A stretch of DNA of 64,000 bases from Secundilactobacillus yichangensis (lineage in GTDB: Bacteria; Bacillota; Bacilli; Lactobacillales; Lactobacillaceae). The notes under the pieces were generated by a model that was not told the origin of the DNA, ran no database searches, and saw only the letters and a program-made list of their open reading frames with translations. The stretch covers positions 1 to 64,000 of the forward strand of contig NZ_BOLK01000002.1 in the NCBI RefSeq assembly GCF_016861565.1, read 5' to 3'. Position numbers and translations under genes: made by a program. Positions 43,899 through 52,736 of this stretch are shown in pieces; within the stretch, counting starts at the first letter, position 1; the number at the start of each line of letters is the position of its first letter.

Positions 43899-45653
43899 TT
43901 ACTGAATATTATACTGTTTAAGATACGTGCTTAACGGTTCCAAATCTTCACCATAGTACCGTTTCTTAAACGCTTCAATCGTAGCTGCATCGAATTTATC
44001 TGGATCTAAGGTCAGCTTTTCAACCGGAATTGGCCGCTCGTTAGTCATGCGAACATCGATCAATACCGGCTTACCTGACCGGGAAATCTTTAACGCTTGG
44101 TCAAAGGCGTTCGGTACTTCACTGATTTCAGTCACCGTGATGCCAGTCAAACCTTGGGCCTCCGCAATCTGGGCAAAATCAGTTTTCGGCAGGCTGATAC
44201 CGAACCATTCTTGCCCATCATCTTCCTGCTCATCTTCAATGTAGCCTAATGCCAGATTAGTAAAGACCACGTTAATTACTGGTAATCCGTACGTCACTTC
44301 TGTAGCAAGGTCTTGCATTACCATGGCGGCAGCGCCATCACCGGTCAGGTTAAAGACTTGCCGCTGCGGGTAATCCAGTTGTGCCGCGATTGCGCCAGGC
44401 AGACCGACGCCCATCGTCGCATACAGGCCAGAGGTGATCCACGGCTGCTTACCGTTAACCTTTAATAACCGCACCGCATTTTGAGTGACATCACCGACAT
44501 CGATTGAAAAAATAGCATCATCCGTGGCAATACGGTTGATTTCCTTAAAGACTGGTTCAAATCTAAGATCCCCACTGGTGCGATTCATCATGTCGTCATT
44601 ATACTGATGCCAGTTCGTCACATTATCAACATTAGCAGCATACCACGGTGACGTCGGTGCATCTTCGCCCAATTCTATTAATCGCTGCAAAGTCTGCTTT
44701 GCGTCCGCCAAGATTGCCACGTCGGTGTGGTGCCGTTTACCTAGAATTTGCGGGTTGGTATCCACCTGAACAAATTTAATGTCAGGTTTGAACATCGATT
44801 CCGCGAACGGATAATTCGACCCTACAAAGAGGATTAGATCCGTCTCTTTCAGCGCTTCGTTGGCCGGTTTCGTTGCCACCCGGCCAGCTGATCCCAGTAA
44901 GGCTTCAAAATCATACGGAATGATTTCTTTGCCTAGTGCCGTAGTAATGATTGGCACTTGAAACTTTTGCGCGAAGGTCATCACTTCTGACGCAGCGTTA
45001 ATCGTTCCCTGTCCAACGTAGATCAGCGGTTTTTGTGCCTGCTGCATCAGCTCTAAGACTTGCTTGATCTGATCATCATCCGGTGCAGCTAATTGTGGCC
45101 GTGCAAAGTTGGCAGCTGCGCTGTAATAACCGTCAGCTGGAATCGGCTTATTGGCCAAATCATTGGGAATCGTCACGAAGGCCGGTCCGTGCTGGGCGAA
45201 CGCTCGCCGGATGGCTTCATCAATCACGTGCGGCAAACTTTCAGCCGTCGTGACGGTTCGAGCGTAAACACCTGGATCATTAAACCACGGATCTTCATCA
45301 AATTCCTGGAAGAAGTCCTGATTCATAAGCCCTTGCGGATTTTGGCCGATTAAAAATAGAACGGGCACTTTATCCGCCATCGCGTCATACGCACCTTGAT
45401 ACAAATGCGTCGCACCCGGCCCTGCTGAACCAAACGCCACCCCAATATGCCCCGTTAACTTCGTATCAGCCACCGCCGCCAAAGCCCCCACTTCTTCATG
45501 GCGAACGTGGATGTACTTGATCCGTTCCTGCTCCTTGTCTAATGCATACATCAAATTGTTGATCGTCCCACCGGGAATGCCGTAGATGTGATCAACGTGC
45601 CAGCTTTCCAACGTCTTAAGGGCTGCAACACCCGAATTAACGGTCTCTGCCAT
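43899..45653 (-). CDS. pox: Pyruvate oxidase (acetyl-phosphate forming type)
   Basis: A 584-residue TPP/FAD enzyme oxidising pyruvate with O2 to acetyl phosphate, CO2 and H2O2. Domains in order: pyrimidine-binding (GIPGGTINNLMY, catalytic Glu in VRHEEVGALAA), FAD/central (VGQGTINAASEV), and PP-binding with GDGAAAMVMQDL...FTN. The start is ATG 45653; the TTG at 45671 includes the GGAGGAGG ribosome-binding site and is not the start. It is monocistronic, between the nar operon and the unknown pair. Oxygen-dependent acetate formation beside nitrate respiration suggests a shared respiratory lifestyle. Lactobacilli usually have several paralogues. Confidence 0.92.
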   Translation of the reverse strand: MAETVNSGVAALKTLESWHVDHIYGIPGGTINNLMYALDKEQERIKYIHVRHEEVGALAAVADTKLTGHIGVAFGSAGPGATHLYQGAYDAMADKVPVLFLIGQNPQGLMNQDFFQEFDEDPWFNDPGVYARTVTTAESLPHVIDEAIRRAFAQHGPAFVTIPNDLANKPIPADGYYSAAANFARPQLAAPDDDQIKQVLELMQQAQKPLIYVGQGTINAASEVMTFAQKFQVPIITTALGKEIIPYDFEALLGSAGRVATKPANEALKETDLILFVGSNYPFAESMFKPDIKFVQVDTNPQILGKRHHTDVAILADAKQTLQRLIELGEDAPTSPWYAANVDNVTNWHQYNDDMMNRTSGDLRFEPVFKEINRIATDDAIFSIDVGDVTQNAVRLLKVNGKQPWITSGLYATMGVGLPGAIAAQLDYPQRQVFNLTGDGAAAMVMQDLATEVTYGLPVINVVFTNLALGYIEDEQEDDGQEWFGISLPKTDFAQIAEAQGLTGITVTEISEVPNAFDQALKISRSGKPVLIDVRMTNERPIPVEKLTLDPDKFDAATIEAFKKRYYGEDLEPLSTYLKQYNIQ

Positions 45654-45695
45654 CGCTGTTTCCTCCTCCAAAGAAAGAATAGTAACATCATTTTT

Positions 45696-45775
45696 CGCTT
45701 AACATTTTAAGCGCCATCATCATAAATCGTCGGTGAATGAATATCAATTAACTTGACTTGGTTAAGCTAATTGAT
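45696..45775. promoter_or_regulatory. Inverted repeats upstream of pox
   Basis: Two palindromes lie in the pox upstream region: a perfect CGCTTAA-N4-TTAAGCG (45696-45713) and ATCAATTA...TAATTGAT with an inner CTT/AAG (45743-45775, 33 bp). They could be operators; I recognise neither. No confident -35/-10 pair was found in 45654-45865. Confidence 0.4.
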
Positions 45776-45865
45776 GTACCTTTAGCTGGTAAATTGCGAC
45801 ACACTGGGATTCTAGTTAGATTTTAAAGGTTTTACATTGTAAATATACACGACTCAATTTCAGGC

Positions 45866-45910
45866 AAAATAAAAACACGTCCCCCCTCAAAAGGAGACGT
45901 ATTTTTATTC
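45866..45910 (-). terminator. Intrinsic terminator of narGHJI
   Basis: On the minus strand, AAAAATACGTCTCC pairs with GGGGACGTGTTTTT, followed by ATTTT. It lies 11 bp past the narI stop. Confidence 0.85.
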
Positions 45911-45920
45911 TATCCGTCGG

Positions 45921-46610
45921 TTAATACCGTGGTTTCCTGCGGTAAACAATGTAACGGCGGAAAATGTATTGCCAAGGCAATGTCAGTGCGTGAATCAAAC
46001 GAGTATACGGGAAGAAACCAAAAATTGCGAAGCCACAGATAACGTGAATCTTATAGATCCACGGCACACTGGCCATGAGCTGCCACTTTGGTTGCAAGTA
46101 AAACAGCGACCGCGCCCAGACAGATAAGGTTGATCGGTAATCAAAGTCTGGTAAAAACGGACTGGATAACGTCGATGCCAACCCTAAGATGATGGTGATC
46201 AGTAAGGCGACGTTCACTATCAGATCACTCCATGAGCTAGTCACAAATACCCGGACGTTAGTAAAACGGCGGTACGTCAGAATAGTCATTCCAGCTAACG
46301 CCAGTAAACCGGCCCCGGTCCCCATCATTAGAGAACCAAACAAGTGATACATTTCATCCGAAATCCCGAAAAAAGCGGTCCACGTTTTGGGAATCAAGAT
46401 TCCCAGGATGTGCCCGAAGAAGGCTAAAATAATCCCCACGTGGAAGAGCAGACTTCCCACCATCAGCTTACGTTTTTCCAGCATTTCACTGGAAACAGCA
46501 GTGATTCCCGCTCTAAACCAGCCAAACCGAATGATCGTCCCGAACACGAACGACAACAGCATCACGTATGGGTAGATCACCCACAACAGGATCGAGCCAA
46601 AATTACTCAT
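45921..46610 (-). CDS. narI: NarI, cytochrome b subunit of nitrate reductase
   Basis: A 229-residue membrane subunit with five hydrophobic helices. It takes electrons from menaquinol and passes them through two hemes to NarH. Potential heme-ligand histidines are in GSLLFHVGIILAFFGHILG and in WIYKIHVICGFAIFGFFPYTRLIHAL (pieces). The start overlaps narJ by 4 bp (ATGA). Heme and menaquinone genes are absent from this window; several lactobacilli take both from outside. Confidence 0.95.
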   Translation of the reverse strand: MSNFGSILLWVIYPYVMLLSFVFGTIIRFGWFRAGITAVSSEMLEKRKLMVGSLLFHVGIILAFFGHILGILIPKTWTAFFGISDEMYHLFGSLMMGTGAGLLALAGMTILTYRRFTNVRVFVTSSWSDLIVNVALLITIILGLASTLSSPFLPDFDYRSTLSVWARSLFYLQPKWQLMASVPWIYKIHVICGFAIFGFFPYTRLIHALTLPWQYIFRRYIVYRRKPRY

Positions 46611-47179
46611 TTGGAGGCCACCTCCATCTCGACACAGCTGCGCAATTCTTCACGAATCACTTGAATCATCCGGAAGTACGGATCTTCAATATCGCCAGCC
46701 GCGTTTTTCAATAATTCATAGGTGCCGTCTTCAATCACTTGAAAAGCCAGCTTCAAATCCTGGCGGCGCTCATCGCCGTCAAAGCTGCCAAAGGCTAGAA
46801 ATTCCAGCAGCATCGGCAGAAAATCAGCCAACTCGTTACCATCAATGGTCACACCGAACATCTCGTAGAGCATCTTGAGCTTTGCTAAAATTGTGCCGCG
46901 TTCCCGGGAATCGGTCATCTTGTAATAGCTCATGTATAAGGTGTAACGCTTATTCATTTCGAATAAATTCGAATAGTGAGCCTGTTGCTGCAGCAAATCT
47001 TCTCGCCGCATTTCGTCCACGGCTGCCAACAGTTTTTGCTTCTGCGCGGTTTCCGGATAGTTCTTGACGAAGTCTGCGTAGGCCTCATCACCGAAAGTCT
47101 CTTCGCTGGGATAATCGATAAAGCGGGAAAGATCCACGAAGGCATCGGAAAGCGCACGTAATTGTTTAAAATTAATCAC
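46607..47179 (-). CDS. narJ: NarJ, nitrate reductase assembly chaperone
   Basis: A 190-residue all-helical chaperone needed for cofactor insertion and attachment of NarGH to NarI. Features: FVDLSRFIDYPSEETFGDEAYA-type start region and a LPMLLEFLAFGSFDG motif common to the family. I prefer GTG 47179 (behind GGGGGGA) to ATG 47194, which overlaps the ribosome-binding site. It overlaps narH by 8 bp and narI by 4 bp. Confidence 0.92.
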   Translation of the reverse strand: MINFKQLRALSDAFVDLSRFIDYPSEETFGDEAYADFVKNYPETAQKQKLLAAVDEMRREDLLQQQAHYSNLFEMNKRYTLYMSYYKMTDSRERGTILAKLKMLYEMFGVTIDGNELADFLPMLLEFLAFGSFDGDERRQDLKLAFQVIEDGTYELLKNAAGDIEDPYFRMIQVIREELRSCVEMEVASK

Positions 47180-48731
47180 GCCAAATCCCCCCATAGAAAC
47201 TTTCTGCGTAAATCTGGTTGGTCGATTCGCCAGCTTCCGCCTTCTTGAACATCGAACCGTGCTGAGGTGCTAATGAGCAGCCTTCGCATTCGTCGTAGCC
47301 TAGGCCACCCTGTTCGCTTTGAACGTCTTCGAACTGCTCCTTGTGACTCTTGGGAATCACGAAGCGGTCTTCGTACTTGGCAATGGCCAGTAAACGATAA
47401 AGACTGGTAGCCGTGTTTTCAGTCAACCCAACTCGTTCAAGCTTAGTCGTATCGAAGTCTTTGCCGCTAGTTTGCGCGCGCATGTATAAGCGCATCATGG
47501 CCAATTTGTATAATGCACATTTAATGGCATCCACGTTACCGCCAGTCAATAGGCTGGCCAAGTAATCAACGGGAACCCGCATTTCATCAATACCAGGGAA
47601 AATCATGTCGGGGTTCTTAATGGAATCACGGCCTTCAAAGTAGCTCATGATCGGTGATAGCGGTGGGATGTACCAAACCATTGGCATGGTCCGGTATTCG
47701 GGGTGCAGTGGGAAAGCAATCTTCTCCTCCACGGCCATCCGGTAAATTGGTGATTTCTGAGCGGCATCGATCATTTCTTCGGTGATGCCATCCGCTAACG
47801 CCTGTTCAACCACTTCTGGATCGTTCGGATCAAGGAAAAGGCCTAATTGGGCTTCATAGAGTTTACTTTCATCCTCGGTTTCCGCAGCTGCTTCTACCTT
47901 ATCTGCATCGTACAACATGGCACCAATGTAACGAATTCGGCCCACACACGTTTCGGAGCAGACAGTGGGTTCGCCTTCTTCGATCCGTGGATAACAGAAC
48001 GTGCATTTTTCGGCTTTGTTGGTCTTCCAGTTAAAGTAGACCTTCTTGTAAGGGCAGCCGGTCATGCAGAAACGCCAGCCGCGGCAGCGTTCTTGATCAA
48101 CCAAAACGATACCGTCTTCATCACGCTTGTACATCGCACCGGATGGGCATGACGCCACACATGGCGCGTTCAGGCAATGTTCGCACAGCCGTGGCAGATA
48201 CATCATGAAGGCCGATTCAAAGTTAGCCTTGATGTCCGTTTCAATCTTATCCATGTTGGGGTCCTGCTTGAAGTATTCAGGCGAACCGGCCAAGTCATCG
48301 TCCCAGTTAGGACCCGTTTTCAGATTCATGTTCAGGCCGGTGATCTGTGACTTCGCCCGGGCAACTGGCTGGTGTTTGCGTTCCTTGCCAAACAGGGTTT
48401 GGTAATCGTAAGTCCAAGGCTCGTAGTAGTCATCCAGTTCCGGCATGTCAGGATTCCAGAAAATCTTGCCGAGGCCGACCTTGTTGATCTTGTTGCCGGC
48501 TTTTAGCTGCAGTTTCCCCTTACTGTTTAATTCCCAGCCACCTTTGTAGTGGCCTTCGTCTTCCCAGCGCTTGGGATAACCCACGCCAGGCTTGGTTTCA
48601 ACGTTGTTAAACCACATATATTCAGCACCTGGACGATTCGTCCAAGTATTTTTACAGGTTACGGAACAGGTGTGGCACCCGATACATTTATCCAGGTTTA
48701 ACACCATTCCGATTTGGGCTTTAATCTTCAT
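47172..48731 (-). CDS. narH: NarH, iron-sulfur subunit of nitrate reductase
   Basis: A 519-residue subunit relaying electrons from NarI to NarG through four Fe-S clusters. The four cysteine groups are CIGCHTCSVTC, CEHCLNAPCVASCP, CRGWRFCMTGCP and CTFCYPRI...CSETC. The Trp in CRGWR marks the [3Fe-4S] site as in E. coli NarH. ATG 48731 overlaps narG by 11 bp. Confidence 0.97.
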   Translation of the reverse strand: MKIKAQIGMVLNLDKCIGCHTCSVTCKNTWTNRPGAEYMWFNNVETKPGVGYPKRWEDEGHYKGGWELNSKGKLQLKAGNKINKVGLGKIFWNPDMPELDDYYEPWTYDYQTLFGKERKHQPVARAKSQITGLNMNLKTGPNWDDDLAGSPEYFKQDPNMDKIETDIKANFESAFMMYLPRLCEHCLNAPCVASCPSGAMYKRDEDGIVLVDQERCRGWRFCMTGCPYKKVYFNWKTNKAEKCTFCYPRIEEGEPTVCSETCVGRIRYIGAMLYDADKVEAAAETEDESKLYEAQLGLFLDPNDPEVVEQALADGITEEMIDAAQKSPIYRMAVEEKIAFPLHPEYRTMPMVWYIPPLSPIMSYFEGRDSIKNPDMIFPGIDEMRVPVDYLASLLTGGNVDAIKCALYKLAMMRLYMRAQTSGKDFDTTKLERVGLTENTATSLYRLLAIAKYEDRFVIPKSHKEQFEDVQSEQGGLGYDECEGCSLAPQHGSMFKKAEAGESTNQIYAESFYGGIWRD

Positions 48732-51700
48732 TCCAGTTCACCTTCTTTAACTTGCGAACGTTCACGTATAGATCCCGCTGGTTTCCGATCGGGCCGTAGT
48801 AGTTGAAGCCGTAACTTAGTTGCGCGTAGCCACCGACCATTTGAGTCGGCTTAATGTGGATCTGAGTTGGCGCGTTGTGCGAGCCCCCACGGTTACCCGT
48901 AATGTTTGAGAGCGGTTCTTGAATTTCCATATCCTGGGCGTGATACATGTACATAGACCCTTCAGGCATCCGGTGAGAAACAACCGCCCGGCAGGTCACG
49001 ACTCCGTTTCGGTTATAGATTTCCAGCCAATCGTTATCCTTGATGCCGATCTTATCCGCATCCTTAGGACTGAGCCAGACGTTAGGCCCACCACGGAATA
49101 GCGTCAGCATTTCCAGGTTGTCGTAGTACATGGTGTGAATATTCCACTTCCCATGAGGCGTCATGTAGCGTAGCGTCAGTTCCTGACCGTCTTCAGCCGG
49201 AGCAATCTTGGTATCGGCTGGCCCCATGACTTGCGGCGGCAAGGTTGGCTTGTAGCTAGCTAGTGACTCGCCGTATTCCTGGAAGATTTCATGATCTAAG
49301 AAGAACTGCTGACGGCCGGTCAAGGTTCTAAATGGTACCAGACGTTCGATGTTCACCGTGAATGGTGAGTAGCGGTCGCCGTCATGTTTAGATGACGTGA
49401 AGATCGGCGTTGGAATGGCTTCAGCGGGCTGAACCGTAATACTCTTGAAGGTCATCTGCTTTTCAGCTTGCCCTGCTGGAATGTCACTGAGCTTTTGGCC
49501 GGTAACTTCTTCAGCATTCTGCCATGCCTTCACGGCCACGTGACCGTTAGACGTACTTGAAAGGTGCAAAATGGCTTCACAGACCTTCTTGTCTTCATCC
49601 AGCCGTGGGCAACCTGCATTAGTCCCTTGGTCAAAGGTGCCGTTCATATCTTTAAGTTCATCATATTCAGGTGAAACGTCATAGGAATAACCTAAACCGC
49701 CGACCTTGCCCCGAGCGTTAGGGCCTAAGGCAACGTACTTGTCATAAACCGCGGTGTAGTCCCGTTTGATCAACGACAGAGAAGGCATGGTCTTGCCTGG
49801 AATCGGTTCAACCTCACCCTTCTTCCAGTCTTTGATAACCCCCATCGGCTGGGTGATTTCACCCTTGGAATCGTGGCCTAGAGGCTGAGTCTTCAAGTCA
49901 TATTGCGGTTCGGCGTAGTACTTCTTGGCCATGTTGGAGAAGGTCTTCGCTAACGTCTTGAACTGCTGCCAGTCACTCTTTGATTCCCACATTGGACTAA
50001 TAGCCGCGTTAAATGGGTGAATGAAGGGGTGCATATCAGTTGAAGACAGATCTTCTTTTTCGTACCAGGTAGCAGCTGGCAAAATCACGTCGGAATACAT
50101 TGGCGTTGCCACCATCCGGAAGTCCATGTCGATGACCAGGTCTAATTTACCGGTAATCGTATCGTCGTTCCAAACCATTTCTTCTGGCTTATTGCGTTCG
50201 TTAGTCTTCGCCAGTAAGCCGTTTTCGGTGCCCAGCAAGTGCTTCATGAAGTATTCTTGTCCCTTCCCTGATGAGGTGAAGAGGTTTGACCGCCAGATGA
50301 ATAAACTCTTCGGTGAGTTCTGCTTAGCGTCGGGATTTTCAGCGGCAAAATGCAGTGTTCCCGCTTTCAGTTCTTCAACGACTTTCTTAGCAATTTCAGT
50401 CACATCGGTGGTGCCGTACTGTTCACTAAAGGACAGGTTGCTACGGTCGAATTGCGGGTATGATGGCAGCCAGCCCAGCCGAATGGCCAGCTCGTTGTAA
50501 TCAGCCGTGTGATCGTAGCTGTGTGACGACTTAGCAACCGGTGACTTCAAAGCTTTGTTATCCAGTTCATCGTACTTCCATTGATCCGAAGCAAAGTAGA
50601 AGAAGGAGGTTCCGTTTTGTTGACGGGCGCCACCCTTTTGCCAGTCATTAGCAAAGGCAATGGTTGCCCAGCCCTCTTGCGGCCGCAGTTTTTCTTGACC
50701 AACATAGTGGGCCCAGCCACCACCCTGAACCCCTTCGCAGCCGCACAGCATCAGGTTGTTAATAATGGCGCGGTAGGTCATATCGGAGTTGAACCAGTGA
50801 TTGATTCCGGCACCCATTATGACCATGGTTTTACCGCCGGATTCAAGGGCGTTTTGAGCAAATTCACGGGCGATCTGAATCACCAGGCTTTGCTTAACAC
50901 CGGTGACTTTTTCTTGCCAGGCCGGGGTGTAGAAGCTGTCGGCATCGTCGTAACCCTTGGCGGCCAGTTCGTCATTGTCATCCCGTTTGATGCCGTACTG
51001 ACTCATCATCAGGTCAAAAACGGTGGTGACGAGATGTTCACTGCCATCCGCGAAGGTTAACTTCTTAGCATTGATGTGGCGCTTCAGCACACCGTTCCCC
51101 TGGTTATTAAAAGTTGGGAAATCAACGGTGACCTGCTGTTCGGCATCGATAGATAATTGCGGATCAATGTCGTTACCATCGGCATCTTTCAGCGTTAAGT
51201 TCCACTGTTTGCCGGCTTCCCAACGCTGACCCATAGTCCCATTTGGCACCACGATCTTTTGCTGGTTAGCATCGTAGACAACCGGTTTCCACTCGCCGTT
51301 TTCGATGACGTCAGCCGTTAAGTCGGAGATCCGCACGAAACGGTCTGAGGTGTAATCCTCACTGTTGGCAGCGCTTGGCTGTAACGTGATCAAAAATGGT
51401 AAATCAGTGTATTGCTTCACATAATTGCGGAATTCTGGCACGTCTTTTTCCTGATAGTATTCGTTGAGGATCACGTGAGTCATTCCCTGAGCTAAAGCGG
51501 CATCAGTACCAGGATTTGGTGCTAACCAGTTATCAGCAAATTTCACGTTTTCAGCATAATCTGGACTAACGGCGACTATTTTAGCGCCGTGATAACGCGC
51601 TTCGGTCATGAAATGAGCATCAGGCGTCCGGGTCAATGGCACGTTTGAGCCCCACATCATGATGTACTGGCTGTTGTACCAGTCGGCTGATTCCGGCACG

Positions 51701-52395
51701 TCGGTTTGTTCACCCCAGATTTGCGGTGATGCAGGCGGCAAGTCAGCATACCAGTCGTAAAAACTGAGCATTTCGCCACCCAGCAATGAAATGAACCGAG
51801 CACCAGACGCATAGCTCATCATGGACATGGCTGGAATTGGCGTAAAACCAGCAATCCGGTCAGGACCATATTTTTTAATGGTGTACAGCAATTGTGCCGA
51901 AACCAACTCTAAGGCTTCTGGTCGGTGTACCCGAACCATGCCGCCATGGCCACGAGCAGTTTTGTATGCCGTACTCTTCTCGGGGTCTTCAACAATGCTA
52001 CCCCAAGCATCAATGGGATTATCATGCTGCTTTTTAGCCTCAACCCATAACCGCCATAATTTACCACGCACATACGGATATTTAATACGAACCGGGCTAT
52101 ATTCATACCACGAAAAACTAGCCCCTCTAGGACACCCACGAGGTTCATAACCGGGCATGTTGGCGCCGCACTCAGGATAATCAGTCGCCTGATGTTCCCA
52201 GGTGATGACCCCTTGCTTTACGTACACATTCCAGCTACAAGAACCAGTACAGTTTACACCGTGAGTCGTCCGAACAACTTTATCATGAGCCCAGCGTTGG
52301 CGGTACAGCTTCTCCCAGCGGCGATTGTGCTCTTCCAGCTGAGTGAAGGTCCCGTTGAATTTCTCAACGCGGTTAAAAAAGCGGGATTTTTTCAC
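48721..52395 (-). CDS. narG: NarG, molybdenum catalytic subunit of nitrate reductase
   Basis: A 1224-residue bis-MGD enzyme reducing nitrate to nitrite in the cytoplasm. N-terminal FS0-cluster region HGVNCTGSCSWNVYVKQG (His/Cys ligands, about 45-62), Mo-ligand Asp in YADLPPASPQIWGEQTD (near 217), then the molybdopterin domains to the C-terminus. No twin-arginine motif, as expected. The start codon is GTG 52395, behind AGGAGG with a 9-bp spacer. First gene of narGHJI, driven by a box promoter. Confidence 0.97.
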   Translation of the reverse strand: MKKSRFFNRVEKFNGTFTQLEEHNRRWEKLYRQRWAHDKVVRTTHGVNCTGSCSWNVYVKQGVITWEHQATDYPECGANMPGYEPRGCPRGASFSWYEYSPVRIKYPYVRGKLWRLWVEAKKQHDNPIDAWGSIVEDPEKSTAYKTARGHGGMVRVHRPEALELVSAQLLYTIKKYGPDRIAGFTPIPAMSMMSYASGARFISLLGGEMLSFYDWYADLPPASPQIWGEQTDVPESADWYNSQYIMMWGSNVPLTRTPDAHFMTEARYHGAKIVAVSPDYAENVKFADNWLAPNPGTDAALAQGMTHVILNEYYQEKDVPEFRNYVKQYTDLPFLITLQPSAANSEDYTSDRFVRISDLTADVIENGEWKPVVYDANQQKIVVPNGTMGQRWEAGKQWNLTLKDADGNDIDPQLSIDAEQQVTVDFPTFNNQGNGVLKRHINAKKLTFADGSEHLVTTVFDLMMSQYGIKRDDNDELAAKGYDDADSFYTPAWQEKVTGVKQSLVIQIAREFAQNALESGGKTMVIMGAGINHWFNSDMTYRAIINNLMLCGCEGVQGGGWAHYVGQEKLRPQEGWATIAFANDWQKGGARQQNGTSFFYFASDQWKYDELDNKALKSPVAKSSHSYDHTADYNELAIRLGWLPSYPQFDRSNLSFSEQYGTTDVTEIAKKVVEELKAGTLHFAAENPDAKQNSPKSLFIWRSNLFTSSGKGQEYFMKHLLGTENGLLAKTNERNKPEEMVWNDDTITGKLDLVIDMDFRMVATPMYSDVILPAATWYEKEDLSSTDMHPFIHPFNAAISPMWESKSDWQQFKTLAKTFSNMAKKYYAEPQYDLKTQPLGHDSKGEITQPMGVIKDWKKGEVEPIPGKTMPSLSLIKRDYTAVYDKYVALGPNARGKVGGLGYSYDVSPEYDELKDMNGTFDQGTNAGCPRLDEDKKVCEAILHLSSTSNGHVAVKAWQNAEEVTGQKLSDIPAGQAEKQMTFKSITVQPAEAIPTPIFTSSKHDGDRYSPFTVNIERLVPFRTLTGRQQFFLDHEIFQEYGESLASYKPTLPPQVMGPADTKIAPAEDGQELTLRYMTPHGKWNIHTMYYDNLEMLTLFRGGPNVWLSPKDADKIGIKDNDWLEIYNRNGVVTCRAVVSHRMPEGSMYMYHAQDMEIQEPLSNITGNRGGSHNAPTQIHIKPTQMVGGYAQLSYGFNYYGPIGNQRDLYVNVRKLKKVNWNED

Positions 52396-52463
52396 TTTTT
52401 ACTACCTCCTTGTGTTCGAATTCAATGGTGCATTACTTTCGCGAGAACTGGTGAATTTAAAAG

Positions 52464-52509
52464 TAAGCCATTTCCCTAATACCAACATTAGCATGTGAAT
52501 TGTTATACT
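52464..52509 (+). promoter_or_regulatory. moeB-operon promoter with nitrate-regulon box
   Basis: Box TAAGCCATTTCCCTA (52464-52478), then -10 TATACT (52504-52509); centres 35.5 bp apart. Predicted transcription start near 52516 gives a leader of about 220 nt containing the structured element at 52538-52652. Confidence 0.6.
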
Positions 52510-52528
52510 TCGACTAGGGAAAGTCCTA
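52485..52528 (-). promoter_or_regulatory. narG promoter with nitrate-regulon box
   Basis: Minus strand: box TAGGACTTTCCCTA (52515-52528), then -10 TAATGT (52485-52490); centres 34 bp apart. It interleaves with the divergent moeB-operon promoter. Best match of all boxes to the consensus. Confidence 0.65.
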
Positions 52529-52537
52529 TATTTCGGA

Positions 52538-52652
52538 GCGTGAGTCCGGGCGTTAAGAGACTGGAGTATAGGGTGCTTCTCCCGTAATACCGCGGCTTTG
52601 GCGGTGTTGCGGGAGAAGTCCCCTATATGCAAGTCTCTGCTTGGACGAACGC
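52538..52652 (+). ncRNA. Structured leader of the Moco operon, candidate cis-regulatory RNA
   Basis: A 115-nt hairpin with 36 base pairs in six helices of 4, 4, 7, 7, 9 and 5 bp, separated by internal loops, and a 7-base apical loop (52594-52600). Helix pairs: 52538-41/52649-52, 52544-47/52643-46, 52556-62/52632-38, 52567-73/52621-27, 52576-84/52610-18, 52589-93/52601-05. It lies in the predicted leader of moeB-moaB-moeA-mobB/moaC-mobA. It does not obviously match the known Moco motif. It could also be an inserted palindromic repeat. Confidence 0.6.
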
Positions 52653-52736
52653 GTTTAGGCTATGTTATCTAAAAAAGGGTAACCACGTTCCTGCTATAAA
52701 AAGTCAAACCAATCCCCCCAGAAAGGAGTCCCCCAC

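Noticed and set aside
50021-51229. Long open frames antisense to narG
   Set aside because: They mirror codon bias of a GC-richer gene on the opposite strand. They have no ribosome-binding sites and no known domains.
52515-52558. The 52515 box also serving moeB on the plus strand
   Set aside because: No TAnnnT hexamer occurs at the right distance on the plus strand, whereas the 52464 box has TATACT at 35.5 bp.
52538-52652. Known Moco riboswitch
   Set aside because: Location fits, but the single long multi-bulged hairpin does not match what I know of that motif, so I report only a candidate element.
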